A stretch of DNA of 64,000 nt from the NCBI GenBank assembly GCA_000434735.1, contig FR881229.1:11597-75596 (forward strand), given 5' to 3'. The notes beneath the pieces were generated by a model. It searched no databases, was not told the DNA's origin, and was given only the letters and a program-made list of their open reading frames with translations. Positions within the stretch are counted from its first letter, which is position 1. Each line of letters opens with the position of its first letter. Shown in pieces: positions 56,409-64,000 of the stretch. The DNA is from Bacteroides sp. CAG:530. Its GTDB lineage: Bacteria > Bacteroidota > Bacteroidia > Bacteroidales > Bacteroidaceae. The translations under genes and the position numbers were made by a program.

Positions 56409-58676
56409 ATGAAATTAAAATATTTTTGTTTAGCTATTACTGCTATAGTATTTTCGCTATGTACAGCATGTAGCGATTTCGAGAGAGAAAGAATAGATGT
56501 AGAAGATATGAATTTATCAGGCAATGCAGTAATCTTTGAGGCTGCTCCATCTTCAGATCAAGATCAAACCATACAAATAGAAACAGATATTCCATGGAAA
56601 GTTACTGTTTCTCAAGGCATAGAGCAATGGCTCACTGTAACTCCTATGGAAGGCATTGGCAATGCAACACTTACTTTTCATGCAGATAAGAATAAGGGAC
56701 CTGCACGTAGTGCTATTGTTACCGTATCTGCAGCTAGAGCTGAGCTGATGAATGTTACAGTAAAGCAAAAAGCTCAAAAGAAAGGCGACAAATACAATCT
56801 TGATAGCTTTAATGGATTGTTTAAATCTGGCGAAAATGATGCCATCAACCCTATTACCTTAGTTGACCATGAGGGTTGTGAAGACGGAAAGGGTATACGT
56901 ATTTATACTCGCCCAGGAGAAGAACATATGGGCAACAATGGTGACCGCTTTAAGGTTAACACAGATAAAATGTATTATTCCGGACGTTATGAGTGGCGAG
57001 TTTATATCCCCAAATTAGGAATGAACGACCGTACAAGTGTTGCAGGATTTATTTATAATGATGATCGCCATGAACTTGACTTTGAAATTTCCTCTGGCAA
57101 AGCAGAAGAACGTGCTAAATATGGCGCAGCAGAAGATGAGTTACTCTGCCTTATTTCTAGCCAAGCCAACCCAGTCGTAAGAGCAACTACAGTTATTAAA
57201 GCAGATGCATGGCACAACATTGCTATTGACATGAAACTTAATCAAGAAGGGAAATATGTTGCAGAATGGATAATAGATGACAAACCTATAACTTCTCAAG
57301 TAATGGCATTTGGAGAGGAAATTGCTTTCCGTTCAATTTTCAGCGTAGAGAATTTGATGGGTATGGGCGATCATGCTGCAACGCAAGAAAACTATGCCAT
57401 CTTTGACTGGTTTGAATACATTCCTTACGATTATTCAAAGAAGCCTATCGGAAGTTCAGAAGAATCAGAACCAGACGGTAAGGTTGTAAGATGGGATTTT
57501 GAAGATAATAAGGCCCCTACTGATTGGGAATCCGTAGGCAATGCTACTTTTGCCGATGGTTGGATGACACTTCCTATGCCATCATGCCATTCAGTGATTA
57601 ATGAAGATATGGGCACGGGAAAAGTATCTTTCGAAATAGATGTACCTAAAATAGGTGTAGGCGAGAAGTATGTGGCTGGCCCTAATATAACAGTGAATAA
57701 TGTACCGGGAGTTGAACGTTCATTCTCTATGTTCATATGGTCTGGCAGTCAAGAAGACCGTAATGCAGCTGGCGCTTTGCCTGGACAAATGATGGTGCGT
57801 TGTTATACAGAATCTTTGGGCATATTTAATGTTCCAATTGATCCGGGGAAGCATACATTTGCACTAGATTTACGCTTAAATGCTGATGATCAATATAATT
57901 GTACTTGGATAATAGACGGTGAAAAAGTAAAAACATTCCAAACTTGGTACACTTCTGCAGAAAACAAATTTAGTCTACAATTTAGCACCATGTCAAATGG
58001 AGGAGGTTGGCAAGGACAGACTGAATGTTCAACTAACTATGAAACTAAATACAACTACATTGAGTACAAGAAATACGGAGAAACCGGAGGTGAGGAAGAA
58101 AACAAACCAGCTTTCGAATTTAACGAAGCTCCGGCTGGTTGGAATTTAGGAGATGCATCTGTAAGTGAAGGATGCCTGAATATAGCTAATGGTCAAGTAG
58201 TAAAAACCGATATTTCAGCCGGAAAAGGTAGATATCGCTTCGAATTGGATGTGCCTAAAATTCCAGCTGGTGAAAAATGGTTTAATGGCATAAATATTTT
58301 TGCGACCAATGCAGAAGAGCGTACTTTCTCACTCTACATTTGTCCGGGAGCTCAAGCTTGGCGTGAATCTGCAGGTGCTATTCAAGGACAGATGCTTATA
58401 CGTTGCTATACAGAATCTATGGACCCATTCTTTTTGGCAATAGACCCAGGCAAACACATTTTTGAGATAGAACTACAGTTAAATGAAAATGGATACCTGC
58501 CTATATGGTATATGGATGGAGATGAAATAACGCGCAAACAAACCGCTTATACTCCTGAAGAATTCACATTTGGATTAGAATTCCGCAGTTTTGCCGACGG
58601 TGGAGGTTGGCAAGGTGATAGTAATTGTACTAATACCTATGTTGGCAAATATGCTTGGTTTGACTATAAACCTTGA
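56409..58676 (+). CDS. BACON-domain surface lipoprotein with three tandem lectin-like domains, first GH16-like
   Basis: A 755-residue lipoprotein (Cys near 21 in SLCTACSDFE), started at the ATG 12 bp inside a TTG-initiated frame. A BACON domain (about 40-122; IPWKVTVSQGIEQWLTVTP) is followed by three beta-rich domains. Domain 1 (about 125-345) resembles family 16 glycosidases and keeps an ELDFE box near residue 223, the ExDxE catalytic pattern of that clan. Domains 2 (about 360-560) and 3 (about 570-755) are clear repeats of each other (DVPKI.xGEK, GQMxxRCYTES, IDPGKH, GGGWQG) and lack the acidic box. It lies where a surface glycan-binding protein is expected. Domain 1 is homologous to the whole protein at 58801-59481. 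Confidence 0.75.
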   Translation: MKLKYFCLAITAIVFSLCTACSDFERERIDVEDMNLSGNAVIFEAAPSSDQDQTIQIETDIPWKVTVSQGIEQWLTVTPMEGIGNATLTFHADKNKGPARSAIVTVSAARAELMNVTVKQKAQKKGDKYNLDSFNGLFKSGENDAINPITLVDHEGCEDGKGIRIYTRPGEEHMGNNGDRFKVNTDKMYYSGRYEWRVYIPKLGMNDRTSVAGFIYNDDRHELDFEISSGKAEERAKYGAAEDELLCLISSQANPVVRATTVIKADAWHNIAIDMKLNQEGKYVAEWIIDDKPITSQVMAFGEEIAFRSIFSVENLMGMGDHAATQENYAIFDWFEYIPYDYSKKPIGSSEESEPDGKVVRWDFEDNKAPTDWESVGNATFADGWMTLPMPSCHSVINEDMGTGKVSFEIDVPKIGVGEKYVAGPNITVNNVPGVERSFSMFIWSGSQEDRNAAGALPGQMMVRCYTESLGIFNVPIDPGKHTFALDLRLNADDQYNCTWIIDGEKVKTFQTWYTSAENKFSLQFSTMSNGGGWQGQTECSTNYETKYNYIEYKKYGETGGEEENKPAFEFNEAPAGWNLGDASVSEGCLNIANGQVVKTDISAGKGRYRFELDVPKIPAGEKWFNGINIFATNAEERTFSLYICPGAQAWRESAGAIQGQMLIRCYTESMDPFFLAIDPGKHIFEIELQLNENGYLPIWYMDGDEITRKQTAYTPEEFTFGLEFRSFADGGGWQGDSNCTNTYVGKYAWFDYKP

Positions 58677-58687
58677 TTAATGTTTTC

Positions 58688-58743
58688 ATTGGGAGATTCA
58701 GTTTAATCATTTACTGAGATTATGCAAAACTGAATCTCCCAAT
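58688..58743 (+). terminator. Perfect 17-bp stem between two genes of the locus
   Basis: ATTGGGAGATTCAGTTT (58688-58704) and its exact complement (58727-58743) enclose a 22-nt loop. There is no T-run after it, so it may stabilise the upstream mRNA 3' end or set expression of the last gene rather than terminate. Confidence 0.6.
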
Positions 58744-58800
58744 ATAATAATGACTTATATAAAAATAACCTTCGACAGAAGTATCAAACACCAACAGCTT

Positions 58801-59481
58801 ATGAAGCTAATATTTTTTACGTCTATTTTTTTATTATGTTTTCAATGTGGACTGGCACAGAATAAAAATAATCACAAATGGAATTTTAATGATTTAACAG
58901 GTTGGCAATATGGACATCAAGACGACAATCCAAATAACCAATGCGAAATCAGCAATGGAATATTAAAAATATTCACAAGGGCTAATTCAAGAGACAGAAA
59001 GAAAATACGCACAATAAATAAAGTATATACATCGGGCAGATATACTTGGAAAACTTATATTCCTCAGATGGGGAAACGTGACCAAGCCAGTGTAGGCTCA
59101 TGGATATATTGTGACGACCACCATGAACTTGATTTTGAAGTAGGATATGGAACTGCCAAAGCTAGAAAAGAAATAAGTGCAGAAGATGATGATATGCTGG
59201 CATATATGACAAGCCAAGATTTTCCGTTTACATCAGTACCTATAAAAATTAAATCTGGCTGGCATATATTTGAAATAGACCTTAAATTGATAGAAGGGAA
59301 ATATTTTGTTACATGGCTTATCGATAAACAAAAAAGGCATGAGATTCAGCTTCAATATGGTGCAGAAGTTGCCTTTCATATTTTTTGCAGCGTTGAAAAC
59401 CTTATATTCTTAGGTGATCAAATTCCGCAACAAGAAAATTATGGACTATTTGACTATGTGAAATATAAATATCATAAATAA
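58801..59481 (+). CDS. Small secreted GH16-like (concanavalin-type fold) protein
   Basis: A 226-residue exported protein. The signal peptide ends at LAQ near residue 20; I used the ATG at 58801 because it gives a proper signal, while the ATG at 58750 adds 17 polar residues and lies just after the stem-loop. The body is one jelly-roll domain that aligns along its whole length with domain 1 of the preceding lipoprotein (GRYTWKTYIPQMG, HHELDFEVGYG, VENLIFLGDQ and QENYGLFDYVKY). The ELDFE box is kept, so it may be an active glycosidase of the GH16 clan. If so, it is the only likely enzyme of this locus. Substrate unknown. Confidence 0.72.
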   Translation: MKLIFFTSIFLLCFQCGLAQNKNNHKWNFNDLTGWQYGHQDDNPNNQCEISNGILKIFTRANSRDRKKIRTINKVYTSGRYTWKTYIPQMGKRDQASVGSWIYCDDHHELDFEVGYGTAKARKEISAEDDDMLAYMTSQDFPFTSVPIKIKSGWHIFEIDLKLIEGKYFVTWLIDKQKRHEIQLQYGAEVAFHIFCSVENLIFLGDQIPQQENYGLFDYVKYKYHK

Positions 59482-59534
59482 TATACGAATAGAGACTTGG
59501 CAGAAAAACTATACTTGTTCTGAAAACATTAAAC

Positions 59535-59689
59535 AAAGTCGTCTTACTTCGACCGATGTGAACGTTCATATCGTCTTACTTCGACCGATGTGAACGTGCG
59601 TAACGGTCGATATGAGCGTGCGTAACGGTCGATGTGAGCGTGCGTAACGGTCGATGTGAGCGTGCGTATCGTTCGAAGTAAGACGACTT
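59535..59689. repeat. Self-complementary 22-bp array element, copy 3 (longest)
   Basis: Ends are AAAGTCGTCTTACTTCGA and the complement of AAGTCGTCTTACTTCGAA. The left end is itself doubled as a 32-bp direct repeat (59539 and 59571). Then come contiguous 22-bp units at 59581, 59603, 59625 and 59647; the last two are identical and the one before them differs at one base. It lies between the convergent ends of the GH16-like gene and the esterase gene. Confidence 0.92.
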
Positions 59690-59829
59690 CATTAAGGAAT
59701 TAGTACGACTTATATAACGCGAATGCAAATGATGTATGATTTTAGAACATTTTCCCCCAAATACAGTCACAGATATCTGTAAGACTGGCTCGTGGGACAA
59801 TTACGAAAAAGCGATAAAATCAAAAAAAA

Positions 59830-59866
59830 TTGCTGGCAGAAGACTTATAGCATCTTCTGCCAGCAA
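59830..59866 (-). terminator. Terminator of the esterase gene
   Basis: TTGCTGGCAGAAGA and its exact reverse complement TCTTCTGCCAGCAA form a 14-bp perfect stem with a 9-nt loop, 28 bp past the stop at 59894; on the minus strand eight T follow. Confidence 0.92.
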
Positions 59867-59893
59867 CTTTAATATTATATACGGAAGTTATTA

Positions 59894-61120
59894 TCAGTCC
59901 AACTTAAGATTTAAGACTGTAGAAAAGCCGTAACGGTCGTCGTGGCGACTTATATATGATTTATACAGACTTGCCACGGTACGTTTTACTTTCCCGCGGA
60001 ACACTTCTTTACCGCGATAGCGAACTACTACCGGCTTAGAGTAGTCTATCATCTTGTCGTTCAGACCGATTGTCAGCTCGTCAGAGTAGCTGCGCTCTAT
60101 GATAAACTCGTTGCCGTTATGACTTACTATTATCAAGCCGCCCAACTGTAGTTTCTCTTCGGGCATCGACAGCCAATACATAGCCTTGTTAAGGTCAGTG
60201 CAGTCTTGCTTCCATACTACTTTATCGGGATAAGGATTACGTGTGAACTGACCCATCCACTTAAACGCAGCCGTGTCCATACGGTTCATCCAATGTCCGG
60301 TAGGAAGCATCTTAGCGTTGCTTATGTATCCATCCGGGTCAAGGTCGCGCAACGCTTTCAGTGCGGCACACCACTCTATACCATGCTGATGACGGTCGTA
60401 AGCCGTGTCTTCTATTCCTACCCACATACCGAAAGGTAGATTTCGCAAACCTACGGGCGAGGTGTTACCCGGATGACCGGCGCACATCAACGCCGCAGCC
60501 CAACGGTCGGACATACGAGGTGCCATACGGAATGTGCCGTCGCCGCCTGCCGAATAACCCGTAATGTATACTTTATCTGGATTAACGCCCATAATTACAA
60601 CAGCCGACTGGATAAGTTCATCAAAGAAACCGTCAAGATACGGAAGACACCACATATTCCAAACGTTATGAAGCGAACGAGGAGCTACGTACACTCCCTC
60701 TTCGGGCTGATAAAGCCGTATCTGATTATTCCATTGTCCGTCGTTTACCTCAGGAGTAGTTCCACCGCCGCCATGCATAGAGATGTAAAGAGAACGTCCG
60801 TCGGCTGGCTTCTCGCCATAAACACGATACATAAACTTCATGGTCAACGTGTCTCGACTGAAGGATTGTTTTTTCCAGATTTCATCGAAACGCTCATGCT
60901 GATGACGATAATACTCATCTTGCAATAAACGCAAAACTCTACCGGCTTCTTCTTGCGACAATGATTTGTTGGCAAACGACTGACGGTCTACATCGCCTCG
61001 CTCCGCAACCGGAGTGGCCAACCATTTTCTCAAATCATCTATCACGGCACTCTTCGCTTTTCCGCAGAACAGAAAGGCTACTAAAAGTAAAAGACAAAAC
61101 TTTTGTAACTTCGATTTCAT
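59894..61120 (-). CDS. Secreted alpha/beta-hydrolase, esterase or prolyl-oligopeptidase type
   Basis: A 408-residue exported protein with a signal peptide (about 1-24). The oxyanion region is SMHGGGGTTP (about 114-123) and the nucleophile is S190 in ITGYSAGGDGTFRMA, the GxSxGG form of polyhydroxybutyrate-depolymerase-like and feruloyl-esterase-like hydrolases. A possible catalytic aspartate and histidine lie in the C-terminal half (KMLPTGHWMNRMD). It may remove ester groups from glycans, but no partner genes say so. Own -7 box at 61149 and strong terminator, so probably monocistronic. Confidence 0.7.
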   Translation of the reverse strand: MKSKLQKFCLLLLVAFLFCGKAKSAVIDDLRKWLATPVAERGDVDRQSFANKSLSQEEAGRVLRLLQDEYYRHQHERFDEIWKKQSFSRDTLTMKFMYRVYGEKPADGRSLYISMHGGGGTTPEVNDGQWNNQIRLYQPEEGVYVAPRSLHNVWNMWCLPYLDGFFDELIQSAVVIMGVNPDKVYITGYSAGGDGTFRMAPRMSDRWAAALMCAGHPGNTSPVGLRNLPFGMWVGIEDTAYDRHQHGIEWCAALKALRDLDPDGYISNAKMLPTGHWMNRMDTAAFKWMGQFTRNPYPDKVVWKQDCTDLNKAMYWLSMPEEKLQLGGLIIVSHNGNEFIIERSYSDELTIGLNDKMIDYSKPVVVRYRGKEVFRGKVKRTVASLYKSYISRHDDRYGFSTVLNLKLD

Positions 61121-61148
61121 GCTTAATTCTAATTGATTAATTATAACG

Positions 61149-61156
61149 CAAATATA
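61149..61156 (-). promoter_or_regulatory. -7 box of the esterase gene
   Basis: The minus strand reads TATATTTG, an exact match, 28 bp before the ATG at 61120. Confidence 0.55.
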
Positions 61157-61221
61157 CTTAATCTATCAAGATTTACCTCTTAATCACCGCATGAAATCGC
61201 ACCGGACACCATGTGTATTTT

Positions 61222-61884
61222 TTAATCAATACGAGTGCCGCGCAATATTTCTCTTTTTCCACCCGGAGGGCCAGGCAGACGTTCCATCTGGAAGCCGGAT
61301 GACTGAAGCATACGCCTAACAACGCCTTTTGCGCAATAGGTTACCAATATGCCTCCTGGATTAAGCGAAGCATAAAGTCGGTCGAACAACTCTTGGCTCC
61401 ACATTTCGGGTTGTTTTTCGGGAGCGAAGGCATCGAAGTAAATCACGTCGTAACCATCGCCAAACTTACAGGCGGTAAAATCCGCCTCAACCTTATGAAG
61501 AGTGAAGAAATCGGTCAACTGGCAATCGGTATTCCATGCCGCGGAATGCAACGCATAGAAATCTTCCGCACGCTGCGGACATATTTGTTCGGGGTACTTC
61601 AAGCTACGCACGGTATCTTCCGTCACCGGGAAACGTTCGATAGTAGTATAATGTACTTTGCGCTGAGCACGGTCAGCCTCAAGCAAAGTAAGAAAAGCGT
61701 TCAGTCCGGTGCCGAAACCTATCTCAAGTATACGAGGCGACACGGCAGGACTATGATTCAGCCCAGTACGGATAAATATATGTTCTGATTCTGTCAATGC
61801 CCCCTTTACTGAATGATAATGTTCATCCAATTCGGGCACATAAAGCGTATTGCTGCCATCGGCAGTCTGCTCTATCTTTATCAT
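61222..61884 (-). CDS. mnmD: tRNA (mnm5s2U34)-methyltransferase MnmD
   Basis: A 220-residue SAM-dependent methyltransferase that completes 5-methylaminomethyl-2-thiouridine at the wobble position; it corresponds to the methyltransferase half of E. coli MnmC. Motifs are ILEIGFGTGLNAFLTL (about 51-66), the family segment DVIYFDAFAPEKQPEMWSQ (about 145-163), and the late GGILVTYCAKGVVRRML, LPGPPGGKREI. The oxidoreductase half of MnmC is absent, as usual in this phylum. It starts 12 bp after the stop of the DedA/YqaA-like gene. Confidence 0.92.
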   Translation of the reverse strand: MIKIEQTADGSNTLYVPELDEHYHSVKGALTESEHIFIRTGLNHSPAVSPRILEIGFGTGLNAFLTLLEADRAQRKVHYTTIERFPVTEDTVRSLKYPEQICPQRAEDFYALHSAAWNTDCQLTDFFTLHKVEADFTACKFGDGYDVIYFDAFAPEKQPEMWSQELFDRLYASLNPGGILVTYCAKGVVRRMLQSSGFQMERLPGPPGGKREILRGTRID

Positions 61885-61896
61885 ATTGATTCTGTT

Positions 61897-62361
61897 TTAT
61901 AGTGTAGTATGAATTATACCCAACGTAGCTGCCACCAATATTATATAACGCAGCAATTTACCAAGTGTCATAGAAACCGCTACAGATGGTACTGGGGCTT
62001 TCATCAAGCCCAAAGCTACAAGAATGGGACCGCCTATAATGGGGACGAAAGAAAAGAAAGCCATCCAGTAGCCGCGACGGTATATAAAATAGTTGGCACG
62101 CTCTAACTGCTTATGACTGATGCGCATATACTTTTCTATCCACTCCATTTTACCTAAATACCCTATCCAGTAGCAGGTGATTCCACCCAAAGAGTTTCCG
62201 GCAGTGGTGAACAAAATAGAAAGCACGGGGTCGAGTCCTAACCCTATGCAAGCAAGCAAAACCGCTTCGGAACAAAAAGGGAGTATAGTTCCTGCCCAAA
62301 AAGCGGCAATGAACATCCCAATATATCCCCAGTCGGTTAGGAGATGAACAAATGTATCCAT
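61897..62361 (-). CDS. DedA/YqaA-family small membrane protein
   Basis: A 154-residue protein with three to four membrane helices and the SNARE-associated/DedA-type core: WAGTILPFCSEAVLLACIGLG near 20-40, GNSLGGITCYWIGYLGK (about 56-72) and RYGYWMAFFSFVPIIGGPI-like (about 95-113). Short YqaA members of this superfamily are implicated in flipping or transporting lipid carriers. Its start overlaps the 3' end of the upstream membrane-protein gene by 25 bp, so translation is probably coupled. Confidence 0.82.
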   Translation of the reverse strand: MDTFVHLLTDWGYIGMFIAAFWAGTILPFCSEAVLLACIGLGLDPVLSILFTTAGNSLGGITCYWIGYLGKMEWIEKYMRISHKQLERANYFIYRRGYWMAFFSFVPIIGGPILVALGLMKAPVPSVAVSMTLGKLLRYIILVAATLGIIHTTL

Positions 62362-63284
62362 TGATTAAAAACGAGAAGTAACACCAATAAAGTAATGGTT
62401 GAATAAAAGACAATTCTTACGACACGGCCAAACGACAATGCAAACAGGTGTCCGCCTAACACCGCTGTAGAAACAGCCGCCGCCGGAAGCAACGCATTGA
62501 GATAGCGTGGCTGAAGCAAGATAAGCAAGAATGTCCATACACCCATCCAGAAGATGGAAGTAAGCATGATACGTGTCTGTACTTTATCTTTAAATGCCGA
62601 CTGCATATAAAATGCGCCATACACTATAAAAAGCAATAGCAAAGAGGCTAAAGATACTATCTGACTTATAGACAGCAAGGCATAATCGGTAAACGGATGA
62701 AACTGTACACATGCCGACAAGTACGGAACTACCAGACTAATATTGTCTGTATAAACCCCGTAGCTGAATAAGAACCAATAAGGAAGGGTAAGACCGATAA
62801 TGCCAGCAAAGAAAGTCTTGGCACTCAATGAGCGCAAATAAATCATGTAGAAAAAGACAAACGGCGAAATCCATACCACGCATGGCACTATAAGCCCTGC
62901 CAAACCGGTGAACAGAAACGCATTGAATATGGTAGACGAGGCATCGTAGCTTTCATAACTGCGCAGCAGGCTGAATAGCATAAGCACAAACAGCGGTGCG
63001 ACCACCGACTGTGTGGGACTTCCGTGAAAGAAAGTACCAACTGTATAAAACGCCAAAAGCAAACACGACGGCAAGGTGGTACGCGTACGCATCAGCGCAA
63101 AATGGGTATCCATCTCTATGAGCAGATAGGCTGATAATCCACAGCAGCATAAAGACGTCAAGGCACTAAACCAATCTCCCGACAATGATAATGCCCATAC
63201 TACCAGTGTAATGATAGAAACCACAGGAAGAGTTCCTCTCCCTGTGGCTATATCATATTGAAATCTGTCGCGTGTCGACAACAT
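62337..63284 (-). CDS. Multi-pass membrane protein, unknown (DUF6427-like)
   Basis: A 315-residue protein with about nine hydrophobic helices spread over its whole length and few charged residues. It looks like the small integral membrane proteins found between purD and a YqaA gene in Bacteroidales; I think of the DUF6427 family but cannot confirm it. It begins 2 bp after the purD stop and overlaps the next gene by 25 bp. Confidence 0.6.
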   Translation of the reverse strand: MLSTRDRFQYDIATGRGTLPVVSIITLVVWALSLSGDWFSALTSLCCCGLSAYLLIEMDTHFALMRTRTTLPSCLLLAFYTVGTFFHGSPTQSVVAPLFVLMLFSLLRSYESYDASSTIFNAFLFTGLAGLIVPCVVWISPFVFFYMIYLRSLSAKTFFAGIIGLTLPYWFLFSYGVYTDNISLVVPYLSACVQFHPFTDYALLSISQIVSLASLLLLFIVYGAFYMQSAFKDKVQTRIMLTSIFWMGVWTFLLILLQPRYLNALLPAAAVSTAVLGGHLFALSFGRVVRIVFYSTITLLVLLLVFNQWIHLFIS

Positions 63285-63286
63285 AT

Positions 63287-64000
63287 TTACAAATCGAATC
63301 CTATATCAGAACGGAAATATTTCTTTTCGAAATTAATCTTTCCTGCGTTAATAAATGACTGCTTCAAAGCTTCGTCCTTATTGGCTCCGTAAGAGCTTAC
63401 AGCAATTACACGTCCGCCATTGGTTACTACCTGACCGTCTTTTACTGCTGTTCCGGCATGGAATACGATGCTTCCGCCTGCCTTAGCGTCTTCAATGCCT
63501 TCCATAGGATAGCCTTTTCCGTAAGCTTCGGGATAACCGCCTGATACCAACATAACACAAACAGCAGAGCGAGGATCGAACTCAATAGTCTGTTCTGCCA
63601 AATTGCCGTTTGCCACACCTTCGAGCAAGTCAACTAAATCGCTTTTGATACGGAGCATTACGCTTTCTGTTTCAGGGTCGCCCATACGTACGTTGTATTC
63701 TATAACCATAGGCTCTCCCTTAACATTAATCAAGCCGAAGAAGATAAAGCCTTTATAGTCGATACCTTCGGCAGCCAATCCTTCTACGGTAGGACGGATA
63801 ATGCGGTCTTCTACCTTCTTCATCCATACAGCATCGGCAAACGGAACAGGAGATACAGAACCCATACCACCGGTGTTCAGTCCTTTATCGCCTTCGCCAA
63901 TACGCTTGTAGTCTTTAGCTTCGGGCAGAATCTTATAGTCCTTACCATCGGTAAGTACAAATACCGAGCACTCTATACCGCTCAAAAACTCTTCTATAAC
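63287..64000 (-). CDS. purD: Phosphoribosylamine-glycine ligase PurD, C-terminal part
   Basis: The 3' part of the gene (about 237 codons), continuing past the right edge. It covers the end of the ATP-grasp domain ([42 protein letters not shown]) and the C-terminal domain ([31 protein letters not shown]). PurD makes glycinamide ribonucleotide in purine synthesis. It heads a run with a membrane protein, the YqaA-like gene and mnmD. The reading frame stays open to base 64000. Confidence 0.95.
   Translation of the reverse strand, partial: VIEEFLSGIECSVFVLTDGKDYKILPEAKDYKRIGEGDKGLNTGGMGSVSPVPFADAVWMKKVEDRIIRPTVEGLAAEGIDYKGFIFFGLINVKGEPMVIEYNVRMGDPETESVMLRIKSDLVDLLEGVANGNLAEQTIEFDPRSAVCVMLVSGGYPEAYGKGYPMEGIEDAKAGGSIVFHAGTAVKDGQVVTNGGRVIAVSSYGANKDEALKQSFINAGKINFEKKYFRSDIGFDL

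Noticed and set aside
59535..59689. The 22-bp repeats as a CRISPR array
   Set aside because: Units are contiguous with no unique spacers, there are no cas genes in the window, and the units are self-complementary throughout.
59576..59800. Minus-strand open frame with repeated RYARSH-type peptides
   Set aside because: It simply reads through the 22-bp array; the period is not a multiple of three, and it has no promoter or homologue I recognise.
59736..59933. 65-codon open frame after repeat copy 3
   Set aside because: It runs through the terminator at 59830-59866 and into the antisense of the esterase gene. The stretch TGSWDNYEKA hints at a decayed fragment but is too short to support.
1..64000. 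tRNA or rRNA genes, or a complete insertion sequence
   Set aside because: No cloverleaf, rRNA-like stretch or transposase reading frame was recognised on either strand by eye; a tRNAscan or Infernal run would be needed to exclude small RNA genes.

Overview
The window is a chromosomal segment of a gut-type member of the Bacteroidales (Bacteroidaceae-like). Three things point there. It holds SusC/SusD pairs and a FecR-type anti-sigma with a DUF4974-like tail. Its gene order ftsX - DUF3098 - uppP - truB - queA - folK is the Bacteroidetes one. The Bacteroides -7 promoter box TAnnTTTG recurs in front of genes on both strands. Genus and species cannot be told from the sequence alone. I saw no rRNA, tRNA, CRISPR array or complete insertion sequence.

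Layout. 1-433: 5' end of a secreted family 8 polysaccharide lyase. 605-11704: housekeeping genes (acetyl-CoA hydrolase/CoA-transferase, miaB, a DsbD-like reductase, a methyltransferase, then the ftsX-folK run). 11901-17255: a SusC/SusD pair with no enzymes beside it. 17918-28456: a cell-surface-signalling uptake locus (ECF sigma, FecR anti-sigma, STN-TonB receptor, SusD, DUF4843-like and PKD-like lipoproteins, TlpA-type thioredoxin). 28622-34481: a four-gene minus-strand operon (DUF4434-like barrel, sugar-porter permease, RnBP/AGE-type epimerase, large unknown lipoprotein). 34765-35494: a structured gene-poor gap. 35495-47076: nadB, a PH-like membrane protein, a lipoamide dehydrogenase, dacB, an SDR dehydrogenase, a polysaccharide deacetylase, a giant DUF2723 membrane protein and an AAA/DUF4143 ATPase. 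47079-48749: a zinc/manganese-type ABC ATPase and binding protein without a permease. 48849-59481: an AT-rich polysaccharide utilization locus with a kinase-less membrane-bound propeller/AraC regulator, SusC, SusD, a BACON protein with three lectin-like domains, and a small GH16-like protein. 59894-64000: esterase, mnmD, a DedA/YqaA-like protein, a membrane protein and the 3' part of purD.

The most unusual signal is a family of three intergenic elements at 11717-11818, 28455-28534 and 59535-59689. Each has AAAGT...ACTT-type inverted ends around contiguous 22-bp units. Each unit is two abutting degenerate palindromes (8 bp TCGRYCGA and 14 bp TRYGARCGYKCRYA), so any unit can pair with any other and the whole element can fold back on itself. 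All three copies lie between convergent genes and occupy three of the window's five convergent junctions. I do not recognise the family. Other points are a diverged 75-bp tandem duplication at a start codon next to miaB, a perfect 16-bp terminator-like hairpin inside folK, and a perfect 17-bp stem between two genes of the AT-rich locus.
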